Shown here: piece after piece, positions 41,801 through 52,679 of the stretch
How the letters are laid out: the number at the start of each line of letters is the position of its first letter
Position numbering within the stretch: position 1 is the stretch's first letter
Assembly (NCBI GenBank): GCA_002633005.1
Contig: NMRA01000036.1
Coordinates: 728,440-788,439, forward strand
DNA from: Phoronis australis
Lineage: Eukaryota > Phoronida > Phoronidae
Direction: 5' to 3'
Length of the DNA stretch: 60,000 nucleotides
The notes under the pieces: model-generated
The model's database searches: none
Told to the model about the DNA's origin: nothing
What the model saw: only the letters and a program-made list of their open reading frames with translations
Made by a program: the position numbers and the translations under genes

Positions 41801-42831
41801 AATGACGTAGTCGGCAAACGGATGATCTACCGATGAAGCACTGCCAACTAGTATACTCGGGAACCCAATGGTCGTCCGCCTAAGCATAAAACCGACTTGC
41901 TGTTGTACTCACCGAATTATTCCACTTCAAAGTTATGATCTGAATAGGATTCGATTTAACTCTCACAGATATACCGCATTCATCGATTCGGAAGTTTTCT
42001 TTAATTTGTGCCGAGTTATTTCAAATGTGCACTGCCTTCGGCAGCCATTTTATTGTGACACCTAAGTTCGTCATATGCTGCCCCCTTTTGTAAAAACTGA
42101 GAAACATGCAGAAAAAGGCCAACGAAGTAATGAAAATTGCAACAGCCTGTTTTTATTGACATAAACTCGATTTGAAGCTTTGATGTTGAGCTCTGCACTG
42201 TGGTTTCCAATAAAAGCCAATTGGACAACATTTCAATGCAGTTTAATGGTGAATGCGTGAGGCAAAAATGTTAAGAACCCAGCGTATCGCATTTGTCTGC
42301 GGATTTTTCCTTTGGCCTTCTAGATCCTACTAGTGCCTGGGACAAACAGATACATTGCATAAACAAACCCTGGATCATGTTTTGTGTCCCGTCGGAAGAA
42401 AATTTAAATTCGAAAACATCTTCTGAAAACGCACAAAAAAGTGTATTAGTAAAATCTACTGATTTTTAAGTGGTTTTAAAAAACAATCGGTAAACTCACC
42501 GATTTTTGTCTCATTACTTTGATACGTGTCTCTTCCGATAAGTTAGTACCTAACGTGCAGACGAGCACTCCAAATTGGAACGCTAAGTCCCGCGTGGTTG
42601 CGCTGCACGCGAAACAAGATGGCGGACGACCTTTGGAGCCTGACGACAATAGGTAACCGGACTAAACCTTTGGACCTCGGTACGGCGCGCGTGGAAGGTT
42701 CCAGGAGTCAAGGACCTGTATGAGAGACTACCTTGTGTTCACCTGCGCTGTGGTGGTAAAGGTACCAAGGGAGACATCCTGGTGTTCACCTAATTACTGG
42801 TCGCATACCCGTTCCGTAGGGAAGGAGGGAA
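41801..42831 (+). other. Interior between the two direct 152-bp repeats
   Basis: There is no retroviral-type coding sequence. A GC-rich stretch at 42560-42790 contains CAAGATGGCGGACGACCT, an ATG in good context followed by a possible donor at 42653. If the flanks are LTRs, this is a TRIM-like non-autonomous element; no convincing primer-binding site follows the left copy. Confidence 0.4.
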
Positions 42832-42983
42832 TGTTGTAGATGTGCTTCCGGTGAATTATATGAGCCTCTGTTAGCTACTCGCTAACAGGCAATTGCCTAT
42901 TAGCTGAATGGTTAGCACGCTTGCCGGTTTTATGGGGGTCGCTGGTTCGATTCCCGGGTCAGGTAATCACGGCTATTTCTACA
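42832..42983 (+). repeat. 152-bp LTR-like/tRNA-like repeat, right direct copy
   Basis: Nearly identical to 41649-41800 over its length. It is immediately preceded by the polypurine tract GGGAAGGAGGGAA, as is usual before a 3' LTR. The acceptor-like ATTGCCT/AGGTAAT pairing is better here than in the left copy. Confidence 0.8.
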
Positions 42984-43091
42984 CTACGATTAATTGCCCG
43001 TTTGGCGCAGCACCGTCTTTAGGTACAAAGCTGTACAGTCAGCATACAGCTAGCTGGCTGGCTACACCGTCTTCAGAAGTGGTAGCCTAAT

Positions 43092-43215
43092 CTCACAGCC
43101 ACAAGCGTCCTCAACTTCTGATCGTCCCTAATGCACTATATATATGTGTGTGTGTATATATATGTAGTATTGTATAGTGCATTGAGACGATCAGAAGCTG
43201 AGGACGGCTGTGAGT
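43092..43215. repeat. Inverted repeat (hairpin) around a TA/TG tract
   Basis: Arms such as CTCACAGCC...CTTCTGATCGTC and TAGTGCATT pair with TATAGTGCATTGAGACGATC and AGAAGCTGAGGACGGCTGTG on the other side, separated by a TA/TG-rich loop of about 30 bases. It looks like a small foldback element. Confidence 0.7.
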
Positions 43216-43319
43216 AAGGCCCTTAGATTCTAATGGTAGAAGTCCAAAAAATGCTGTATTGGTCCTATCACAGATGGCAGAAATCATTTATCAGGAACGA
43301 GAGTTTTCGTTTTAACTGC

Positions 43320-43385
43320 CAAGACACCCGACCTGAGAATGGGACTTGAACCAGTGGCCCCGATAAAACCGGGCATGCATGCTAA
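43320..43385 (-). repeat. Diverged tRNA-like sequence
   Basis: The minus strand reads GAGTTGTTAGCATGCATGCC, then GGTTTTATCGGGGCCACTGG and GGTTCAAGTCCCATTC, resembling the tRNA-like part of the 152-bp repeats with A and B boxes. It is probably a relative of that family rather than a functional tRNA gene. Confidence 0.45.
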
Positions 43386-43889
43386 CAACTCAGTTATTAG
43401 GCTCCCTGTGATGCTGTCTCTGCTGTATGTGAACTTGGAATCTTGCTTAATCTCAAGTGTTGCGTGAACTGGGAATAGGTAACTTGAGAAGTTCACTCAA
43501 ATAATCACGTTCATGTTCATAAAAATTTGCAATGCACTAAATCAAGTTACATTTGAATAAAATAATGTCAATTTTAACCAATCTTTTCAACTAAGGGCGA
43601 TCAGTTTCACCAAACAATAATCAATTTAGCCATTCACATAATTATTCCTCCAGTTCAGCGACACAATTAGTTACAGTAAAGGAGAAAATGGTTGATCGCG
43701 AGGCCAATAATTACAAAAATTCTTTTCACTGAACAAAAATTTCACCTTTTTGCATTAAAGAATATTTAATTCCAAGTTCACGCAACACTCACTTCCCCTA
43801 AATCTTGAGATTAAGCAGGATTCCAAGTTCACGCACAGCAGTCTCCACTTTCACAAGAGTGGGTAAAGTTGAGATCACTGCCAGGCCAT

Positions 43890-44330
43890 TATCCAGGATT
43901 TCGAAAATAGGGTTCCAAAATAGGGTTCCCAATATTCCAGGGCGTCCATAATTCCGACGCGTAACCCCCCACCCCCAGCAATCCCCCCAAACACAGATTT
44001 TTTTTACAAAAAATGCTTAGACCAAGGTTTTACATCTAAGTTTACAAAATAGCCTTCTGTAGTGAGCATTTTTAATAAAAAATTGGTGTAGACCAAGACT
44101 TTTACAATGCTATCAACCAAGTGTGAGCAAAGTATATACATTGTATATTTCTTCCTGCTTTGAAAAAAAAAAGCCCCCACTGAGCCTTCAGAGACTTCCT
44201 AGTAATCATTACAATGTGTGTGTCCAAACTTGAAAGGTTCCTATTGACAGTGGGCGTCCTTGCCAGAGCATCCATATTAGTGCTAGGGCGTCCAGTTGGA
44301 CGCCCAGGACATACGCTGCGTAAAGGCCTG
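43890..44330 (-). repeat. Uninterrupted inverted copy of the 12640-14375 host repeat
   Basis: It contains the empty site GTATATACATTGTATA (+ strand) where the other copy carries the 1.27 kb insertion. The matching blocks are in reverse order. The family is not recognised and has no coding capacity. Confidence 0.8.
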
Positions 44331-44513
44331 ATCACTGTCGTAGTCAGATGTTTTCAATAGGTGGTGCCAAATTTGGGTACTGATTTAGCGACCGTCCGGG
44401 ATGCGTGGTTCCCTCTCTCCATCGCAACAAAAAGTACATCTGTTTTTGTCCCTAGAAATCAATTTGCTTAATAACATTTGATAGTATTTTTTTTGTTTTT
44501 ATTACTTTATTTC

Positions 44514-44740
44514 TCAAAATATAACAAATACGTCAAGGAAATGTGTGCTCAAGACAACGTCAAGCATACACACACACACGCACATACTCACACACACATA
44601 CACACACACACGCACACTCAAAATATAACAAATACGTCAAGGAAATGTGTACTCCAGACAACGTCAAGCATACACACACACGCACACACATACACACACA
44701 CACACACCCTACACACAACTCACACACAACGTACACACAA
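44514..44740 (+). repeat. CA-rich microsatellite with a two-copy 107-bp unit
   Basis: The block AATATAACAAATACGTCAAG occurs at about 44518 and 44625, each followed by a run of CA dinucleotides. Open frames through the CA runs are artefacts. Confidence 0.85.
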
Positions 44741-45388
44741 AATAAAATCATGTTTCTTGCAGATAAGTAACAGGCTTCTCTAAACAATTTGATGAGGTTG
44801 AATTATTCTTCCCATTCAATACTTAATGTGGCCTTCAAAATATCATTTTATTTCATATTAAATAGTGTTGTGGAGTTAAAAAGAGTAGGTGTTTCTGAAT
44901 CTCATACCGTAGATGTCTCACGAAGTCAATTTCCACAAGCGCAATGATTAACAAGTCCACATGATACACATGTGGCCTCACTAACTAATCGCATCTTTTT
45001 CAGAACATTTTCTGTTTAAGCCTTTCTATGGATTAATAGTATTTGAAACTTCTAAAATAAGGAAGCAACAATAGTTTGTGTGAGAGAAAGTGAATTTGGC
45101 TGTGTTGTCTAAGGTAAATATCAAACTGTATTCTTTTCTGGAGGCAAAACAATTTTGTAAAAAATGTTTCTTGAAAACATAGTTTGGAAACACTCAACTT
45201 GAAAACTGCATTGTTCCCATTCTAAGCAGCGGTCAACCCACTTTACTAGTGACTTGAATATAATATGCACATCAGTTACTGAAAAACCATCATTTTCATG
45301 AGAATTTAAAGACTCCTTTTCTTAATTTGTGAGAGATTTATCGTGCCAAGCACAATTTATACTAAAGTATTTACTTTTGTTCTATTTG
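44741..45388. other. No gene seen
   Basis: AT-rich sequence between two simple-repeat arrays; nothing recognised. Confidence 0.5.
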
Positions 45389-46077
45389 CGCTATCTGTCC
45401 CATTATTACTCATTACATAGACTATGTGTCCCATTATTACTCATTACATAGACTATGTGTCCCATTATTACTCATTACATAGACTATCTGTCCCATTATT
45501 ACTCATTACATAGACTATCTGTCCCATTATTACTCATTACATAGACTATCTGTCCCATTATTACTCATTACATAGACTATCTGTCCCATTATTACTCATT
45601 ACATAGACTATCTGTCCCATTATTACTCATTACATAGACTATCTGTCCCATTATTACTCATTACATAGACTATCTGTCCCATTATTACTCATTACATAGA
45701 CTATCTGTCCCATTATTACTCATTACATAGACTATCTGTCCCATTATTACTCATTACATAGACTATCTGTCCCATTATTACTCATTACATAGACTATCTG
45801 TCCCATTATTACTCATTACATAGACTATCTGTCCCATTATTACTCATTACATAGACTATCTGTCCCATTATTACTCATTACATAGACTATCTGTCCCATT
45901 ATTACTCATTACATAGACTATCTGTCCCATTATTACTCATTACATAGACTATCTGTCCCATTATTACTCATTACATAGACTATCTGTCCCATTATTACTC
46001 ATTACATAGACTATCTGTCCCATTATTACTCATTACATAGACTGTTCCATTAATACTCATTACACAGACTATCTTAG
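45389..46077 (+). repeat. 31-bp minisatellite, about 22 units
   Basis: Units CTGTCCCATTATTACTCATT plus ACATAGACTAT are almost identical through the array. The first two units read TATGTG instead of TATCTG, and the last ones at 46041-46077 are degenerate. The homogeneity suggests recent expansion. It is not a CRISPR array: units are contiguous without spacers. Confidence 0.97.
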
Positions 46078-49000
46078 ACAGTGTGCTAATTCTGCTTGGC
46101 AATGATATACTTTGACTTTTCCCCAGCAGACATTTAGATATTTTTAAGTGATTAACTGTAAGTTGAAAATTTAAGAAATCCTTGTCTTGTTTACTATGAC
46201 TGAAAGGTCCGCCCAAGTTTTGGATTTGTGTGCCAATCCACTTGAAGTCATAAAGTGGGTCAGGACACTCTTTGACAACTAGCTGTAGTATAGGCCGGAT
46301 AATAACCCAAAGTGTTCTAAAAAATTTAGATAGTTTTTGCCAGAATTTTTAACTTGTAGAAATCAGCTGTATACTGGAGAATTTTTACTTTAATAAATTA
46401 CTATTTCATATGCAATTGACCAGAATTATGTTCCAGGAAAAATGATGAACCTGACAAGGAATCGCTGTGTTTCACGTCCCTTTCAGAAAATAACTGGGAA
46501 AACTATTTTGGTTTAGTATAAGTTATCAGCATCCATCATGTAAAAACCTGTCCAAAATTGAAAGCATTTGATGTTCGAAAAATAAACTCCCATTTTATTG
46601 ACTGTCTTGTGCTTTGAAAAAGTCTTAAAGTAGAACATGACCCAGACCATGAATATTATTTGTGTATTTAATAATATTCTGTTTTCCCATGATATTATTT
46701 AGAACTTTTGTGGTAGTTCCTAACAAGTCTTTTGTAATGATATTGGTCGCCAGTTATTGAGAGACTTGCTCGGCGTCATTATACTTAAAGCCTAACTTCA
46801 ACGGAATTTTAGATGTATTGGGCTAACCAGATAGTCCTGGCAAAGCCTTGGTAAAATAAGAAAACGGGCATTCGATCACGCAAATATAAGCCCGTCAAAT
46901 GATAGGTGAAACTGCCTTTTCGTACCATGTTGCGTCACCGTGAGATAACAGCACAAACAACAAAAGGCCGATAACAGTTGTATTGAATAGGGGTTTGAAC
47001 AGAACACCATTGGGTGCAGGTGTTATTCGCTGCTGTTTGAATTAAAAGGTGATTCTCGTGGTGACGTAGACAAAAGCAAGCCAATACGCCTAACAGTTCG
47101 TTACATTTGGCAATTTATGGCACTAGTTGGCTCAGAGCAATGCTCTTAACATACTGTAGGAACCAAATTTACAGGTGTTACCATTGCGGCGTTTTCTCGT
47201 TGATCCCAACCTGTTCAGTTCTGTAGCCCAACAACTTGGGAAGATGACCCCTGTAGCCAATATCTTACATGACTGATTAACTCCATTCTGGCATTTATGG
47301 TTGGAGGGCCAGCTGTCTTTTGTTTGATATTTGCTCTAATCTCCAGTAAGATCGGATCTAGCCTGACTGGGCTGTGCTGTTAAAAGTGAAAGTTAAGTTA
47401 TAACATATTTGAACATAAACCAACAGCATTTCTGAATTCCTCGTCAAATGCTGACCATGTTTAGTTTTTGAATTACCAAAATCACCCAACTACAACCAAA
47501 GTTACGACAATTTATTCTTTCCGAACATACTAATTCGCTCTGGGTTTGACTGTGTTCACACGTGGTCTGTAATAAACCTGGTAGATAACGTACTGGCCTG
47601 CCTGTTGTCATACCAGACAAAAGGCTGTGCTTGGCAGTTAACAAAGGAGCTAAATGTTATCACATGCTCACAACCGTCTGCCTGTAAAGTCACTATACGG
47701 GAGAACGCTGTAATGCGTTGAAGATAGGCTTTAAGCAGAAGCGTTATGGGTCCTTGTCTCTGTGGCCTACTATGATTCTCTTACAAAAAATATTTAAATA
47801 CTTCAAGTAAAGGCTTTTTGACTCCATGCCAGAAACTTTTATATAATTCATAATTTACCCCGTGCTTTCCTGGAGACACTATTGATTTTACAATTTTTTT
47901 AAAAAGCCAATTTGAGACTGACATGAAGACCTTTACTTAATCACCATAAGGTGCTCAAAGTAAGTAGCTTATTTATTAGCTGACTCTGGCGCTCCCTTGG
48001 TCACACTTGTGCGTTGAAGAAAATTCCAAGCTTACGGGCACTGAAAACCTTTATTGAACTGAATAGGTGGGGCCATAGTCCCCTTGTGCACAAACCGTAG
48101 ATATGCCAGTGGTTGAAATGAGCATGAGAACATGAAAACCATGCAGAGCAGCTACTGCACTGGTTGGGTTTTCAAATTTGCCTTATTCACCTTAGTTTTA
48201 ATTTTGATAAATATGTCTTGAAAGCTCTATTTGACATATTGGCTATATTTAAATGGCGCAGCAACAGTGGATTTACAGTTTTGATAATACAGTACATGCC
48301 AAAAGTATTCAGACAAATTGACCAACAGAATTCTCCATCATGACTGCTTGGTGGTAGCAGAACTCATCAGAGCCTCACTTTTTTCGTGGAAGTGAAATTG
48401 GGCCAAAGACACAAAATAAAGTTTTTGTGGTCATGTGTTGTGGTTTTGATATGAAACTACCAACAACTTTTCATATTGGTCATAGATTGAGTTTTTGGCT
48501 CAGTGGAATTTTGGTTCTGTACTTGTTAGTGCTTTGCATTTTTGCTATTTACAGAATTAGCCCTCATGAGAAACATCATTTTGTGTGTCAGGGTGGGGGG
48601 GTGCTACTAAGAGAGCTCCTGTGGCTTGGTGAACTGTCCTACTCCATGGCCAGTGAGTGGTTCAACAGTTTCGTGAGGTCACAAATGTTTTTTACTCCAT
48701 GGTCAGTCGTTCAACAGCTTGTGAGGTCACAAGTGACTCCAAGGTGTGACGTTTCAGGTTTTGTGATCTATTTTTCCAGATGTAGCTGTGTACACCATTA
48801 TGACAATTAAGCAAACTCCAATGTGGCAGCCTCACACAGCAGTCAGTTGAGTGTTGTATTATATTCATTCCAGATGTGACTGTTTAGGCCAGTATCATAA
48901 GCAGACTCCAAAGAAGTGGAAAAGCACAGAGTGCAAGACACAGTTGGGGGTCAATCATCACATAAGCTTGTCTGCAAGTCTTAACCACAACTGCTGGCAT

Positions 49001-49488
49001 GGTGTGTTCATGTAGAACTGTGTTGCCCTACATTGGCTGGCTTGTGTTTGGGTTCATTACAGGTTTACATTGGCTAGCCTTTATACCAGGTAATTTATCA
49101 GCAATATGAGCAATGCACTTGTTTTGTTATTCAACCAGATGGCTGCAGAGCTGTTCTTTTGGCTTTCAGTGTACTGTTTAGTGTTGTGACCAGTTTGTGT
49201 CCATAACAAACAATCTATAAAACTCATTACCAGTCATATTAAAAGAACTGTATTTTTAAGATCTTTATACAGTGATATGAAATGTAATGTTTGTGTTTGT
49301 CTCTATAACTTGTGATCAATGATGTTACCTGTTGTTTTATATGCTTTGAGGAATCTCATTTGTGCTCTTTGTTTATTACTCTTCACAGGATCCTTATATT
49401 CCATAACTACTGATAGATATTGTTTTTGCTTCTCTATAGTTTGACTCACTTGAACATACTTCTATTTTTTCCTCAATTTCTGTTGTAG
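46078..49488. other. Probable upstream introns of the membrane-protein gene; no exon certain
   Basis: No exon could be established. A 27-base candidate microexon at 49063-49089 (AG and GT borders, compatible phase) would encode LHWLAFIP before the next exon. A two-unit duplication with CTCCATGG and GTGAGGTCACAA lies at 48640-48735. An open frame at 48427-48810 contains a hydrophobic stretch but has no clear splice acceptor. Confidence 0.35.
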
Positions 49489-49678
49489 GTTTATGCTTGA
49501 ACCCCTACAAACAGTATGGACTGTTCTCACTCAAGGCCATTCTTGGTCACCTCATTGCCTATTGGTTAACTAATGGTTTGTTCTGGGTGTTTAGAGAGAC
49601 AATGCAGCCTTGGTATATTCCATGCAGAGGGGGGGAAAGCATGTCCCCATCATGTCTCTTTCATGAACAAGAACTGAG
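49489..49678 (+). CDS. Membrane-protein exon, penultimate
   Basis: It encodes LCLNPYKQYGLFSLKAILGH and continues through a hydrophobic helix into RETMQPWYIPCRGGESMSPS, ending HEQEL. It starts with two bases of a codon from an earlier exon, so the gene has at least one more coding exon upstream. Confidence 0.7.
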
Positions 49679-51206
49679 GTAGGAATCTGTGCATGTAACT
49701 TAAATGTTATTTCCATTGAAACTTGTCACTGCATCTTCTGTGCATGACTACACTAAAAACTGACGATTTTATCTGTCAACTACTCTTTTGACTGAGCTGA
49801 TAACAGTCACGCAATAGTTGCATGATGAAACATCATGACGTTGGGTTTCCTTTGTTTCTCCTTTTGACAAACAGATATAAACCTCGCGCTAAATATAATT
49901 GTAAAGAAATGATCATTTGCTTTTTTCTAACAATGAGTAATGAAGGTTTGGGACGGCTGAAATTCAACCCAGAAGGTTTGATATGACAAGTTTATTACCA
50001 TGCATGTAAACCGGTTTTACCAATCACGAAAGAATTGCATTCAAAATTCCATAGAACAATAGCCCTGGAATGCCAACTACGTTCTCACTGCCTCTGAGGT
50101 TGCGCGCCGCATACGTGAGAGTTCTTTGGATTCATGTGTTCCAGTGTGTGTACTTGCTATAAAATTTACTGTCGTTAAAACTTTTCACAACTGGGCCGTT
50201 TTTCAATCAAATTGCATATTAAGAACCATATCATTAGAAAGCCCTTTGTCAGTGCTTGATGGTTATACTAGAAGCAAAAGACAAATAATTTAACTCATCA
50301 GTAATTATCATTTTGCATGCCTGACTGGTTAAAAAATATTTTTTTTTTAATTCTAAAAACCAAGAGTGTTACCAAAATGTAAAAAATAACAGCGTGTAAT
50401 AGTAACATAAAAAAGGAAATGAACCTGAGAGGTTATATAAATGACTAGTCAAGCCATTAGGGAAATAATTTCAATGATTCAAAAAATTTTTACTATATAA
50501 AGACAAAAGTTTTGGAATATGGATCCCTCACACTTGCTGTTGATAATTTAGTCAAGAATTCATCCAAACTACCCCGGTAATACAACTTTATATAATAATT
50601 AATTGGACCTTTGGTGCCGTTTGATACAGTTACATTCTTTAGTAAAAGTTCAGAATGCAATGACATTTTCGAAAACGTGAGAACTACTTCAAATATCTGT
50701 CGGAAATTTGCAGGTAAAGGTTTTCTGATAGATAAAATATTGTCTAATGGTAGCTGTGGTACAAAACTTGACATGGTAAAACACGAAGTTGCTGACCAGA
50801 ACTTTTAAAGAAAAATGAGAAAATAAAATTTCACCTGTCCGTAATATTGTGTCCCAAATTATTGAGATTTTAGAGTAATGCTGATGCTAACTAGTGTTTT
50901 GAACAGCAACAGTGTTCAACTTTGGTACAAGTTGAGTAGTGCTATAGATAAAAACTACACAATCAGACAGGGCTCCCTGGAAATGGCTATTGAGTGTCAG
51001 TTTGTCTTGAAATTGAATGTTGTTTTTTTGTTTATAGGTACACGGCATTTTATATAGTACATCTAGTACTTCTGTTGGCTGTGATAGTCAAGTGGATTGT
51101 CGATGCTATTTTCTTGTGGAAGTGGATAGGCAGAAGTGATGAGTTAGCAGCAGAGAAAGACAAACATACTTTACAAACCATCACAGTAAGCCACACGGAG
51201 GACTGA
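49489..51206 (+). CDS. Multi-pass membrane protein, last two exons (family not recognised)
   Basis: Exons 49489-49678 and 51038-51206 join in phase across AG|G to give 118 C-terminal residues. The first holds NPYKQYGLFSLKAILGHLIA and a hydrophobic run to WVFRETMQPWY, then a Cys-containing loop (YIPCRGGE, PSCLF). The second begins RYTAFYIVHLVLLLAVIVKW, a strong membrane segment, then a charged tail (DELAAEKDKH) and SHTED before TGA. So at least two membrane spans with a cytosolic-looking tail are visible. Acceptors TTGTAG and TTATAG, donor GTAGGA at 49679. Upstream exons were not found. I do not recognise the family. Confidence 0.7.
50320..50575 (+). repeat. Interspersed repeat, copy 2 (first copy 29890-30215)
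   Basis: Direct copy with deletions relative to copy 1; the order AATTCTAAAAACC, GGAAATGAACC, GAGAGGTTAT, CAATGATTCAAA is kept. It lies in the intron between the two membrane-protein exons. Confidence 0.7.
51038..51206 (+). CDS. Membrane-protein exon, terminal
   Basis: It encodes YTAFYIVHLVLLLAVIVKWI and a second half of the helix ending FLWKWIG, followed by an acidic/basic tail. The stop TGA is at 51204-51206. Confidence 0.7.
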
Positions 51207-51476
51207 GATGGAAGCTGAGTGGCAACAATTGACATTGAGAAAGTCTTATCTAGCAGCTGCATTCTGGTGTGAATCGTAGGCTATCAGTCCATCTGCGTTT
51301 GTAATGCTCAAACGTGGTAAGGTTACCCATCTTGGTTTCAACTTGTCTGTTGGTGTATCAAATAGTCATTGGCACCAGGCGACCAACAAGTGAGCTGGTT
51401 GATGCATATTGTACTGATTTAGCCTTAATGCAGTCATTAACTGTGTGTGCCTGTCACATTAAGTTTTAAGACCAAG

Positions 51477-51482
51477 AATAAA
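51477..51482 (+). promoter_or_regulatory. Polyadenylation signal of the membrane-protein gene
   Basis: A canonical AATAAA lies 271 bases after the stop codon at 51206, on the same strand. Confidence 0.6.
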
Positions 51483-51645
51483 GGCAACCTAACGGTTTTC
51501 AAAATTTAAAAATAACTTGCCTGTCTTTGAATGTTCAAGTTGAATTGGAACCATGACTGGTAGTTAGTAGGTGGTATTGCCGGTAAAATAGAGTGTGCTA
51601 AATTTTTTTCAGTAAATCTCAACCAGTTTCAGTTACATTCAGTCA

Positions 51646-52221
51646 ATGATGAGTTTCTGTGTATCTACTGTACACTTTGTGGACGTATGCATGTTTGTCA
51701 GTGGTGCCCCAATTTTTGGAGTTTGTATTATCAGTTGCTGTCTTGTATCAGACAATTCAACTTCAGAAGTTTGTAATGAGTTGATATGCACTGATTTCCA
51801 GGTCAAATTTTTACAAACAATTTTTGAGAATGCACAATTGTCAGTTTTTGTGTCTACCGTATATGAAATGGTGCTGGCTTATATTGAGGGGATCACTTGT
51901 GGAGCGGGCTGCAATGTCAGACATCAATTGCAGTTTTGCTTTGATTTTTTGCATTTTGAAATAATATATCCTTTAATTGTAAGGGGACCTCTGATCATGA
52001 CTTCAACCACAGATCTTTTACTGTTTTGGGATTTTGCAGATTGTTTTATCTGTGGACCTGACATGTTAGGGTGGGAGCCTTTGAAGAAGGTTACTGATGA
52101 TAGCATTAATTGTCACTCTTTCCAGCTGTTTCATAGTAAGGCCTTTCATATTAGGGGTGCTCCGATCGTGGCATGGACTGTTGTTCCTTTAGTTTGCTGT
52201 AATCATAGATCCTTAATTTGA
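51646..52221 (+). CDS. Unexplained 191-residue open frame
   Basis: A single uninterrupted frame starts MMSFCVSTVHFVDVCMFVSG and ends VCCNHRSLI. It is rich in Cys, Phe, Val and Ile. Three similar patches (GAPIFGVCII, RGPLIMTSTT, RGAPIVAWTV) suggest a diverged internal repeat. No domain is recognised. It lies just past the polyadenylation signal of the membrane-protein gene. It could be a retained ORF of a mobile element, a small gene, or a chance opening. Confidence 0.25.
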   Translation: MMSFCVSTVHFVDVCMFVSGAPIFGVCIISCCLVSDNSTSEVCNELICTDFQVKFLQTIFENAQLSVFVSTVYEMVLAYIEGITCGAGCNVRHQLQFCFDFLHFEIIYPLIVRGPLIMTSTTDLLLFWDFADCFICGPDMLGWEPLKKVTDDSINCHSFQLFHSKAFHIRGAPIVAWTVVPLVCCNHRSLI

Positions 52222-52360
52222 AGTGGCTCATTCTCAGAGGGTTCTCTTGACGATGTAATCAACTGCTGTTATATTCCTGTTGTTGTGATGTTAAACACCA
52301 GGCCTCTTTTTAGAGGGTCCTCCCAATAATGAAATCAATTGTCATTATTTTCCTGCTTTT
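52220..52360 (+). repeat. Two-copy duplication of about 90-100 bp
   Basis: The blocks AGAGGGTTCTC...ATCAACTGCTGTTATATTCCTG and AGAGGGTCCTC...ATCAATTGTCATTATTTTCCTG are parallel. Confidence 0.55.
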
Positions 52361-52679
52361 TACTATTGTATATCCTTTCACATATATTCCGGGCGGAGGT
52401 AGGGAATAATTGATCTGTTGCTCCCCATGACGCCAGCACTTCATATATATTATGTATATATACTTCGTTGAAAATTAAACTTTTTGTTTGAAAGCTTGAT
52501 ACAGAGTCTCTCCTAGTGCCGAAATAGACCGCCAGCCCAGAGCACTTAGCCGGTATAGATGAACGAGGTACCAACATCTAACCGTAGGAGCACTTAGAGT
52601 CCACCTCAGTATGTATAGAAATGGACGTCTGCTGTTGTCTGCACTCTGGTTGTGATTCCTCAAAGTAGTGAGGGACCTT

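Noticed and set aside
44478-44787. Thr/His-rich and Cys/Val-rich frames
   Set aside because: Translation of CA/TG dinucleotide runs.
45389-46077. CRISPR-like regular array
   Set aside because: Units of 31 bp are contiguous, with no spacers; eukaryotic minisatellite.
48427-48810. Possible extra membrane exon
   Set aside because: It has a hydrophobic stretch but no acceptor at its start, and the downstream half overlaps a short tandem duplication; left out of the gene model.
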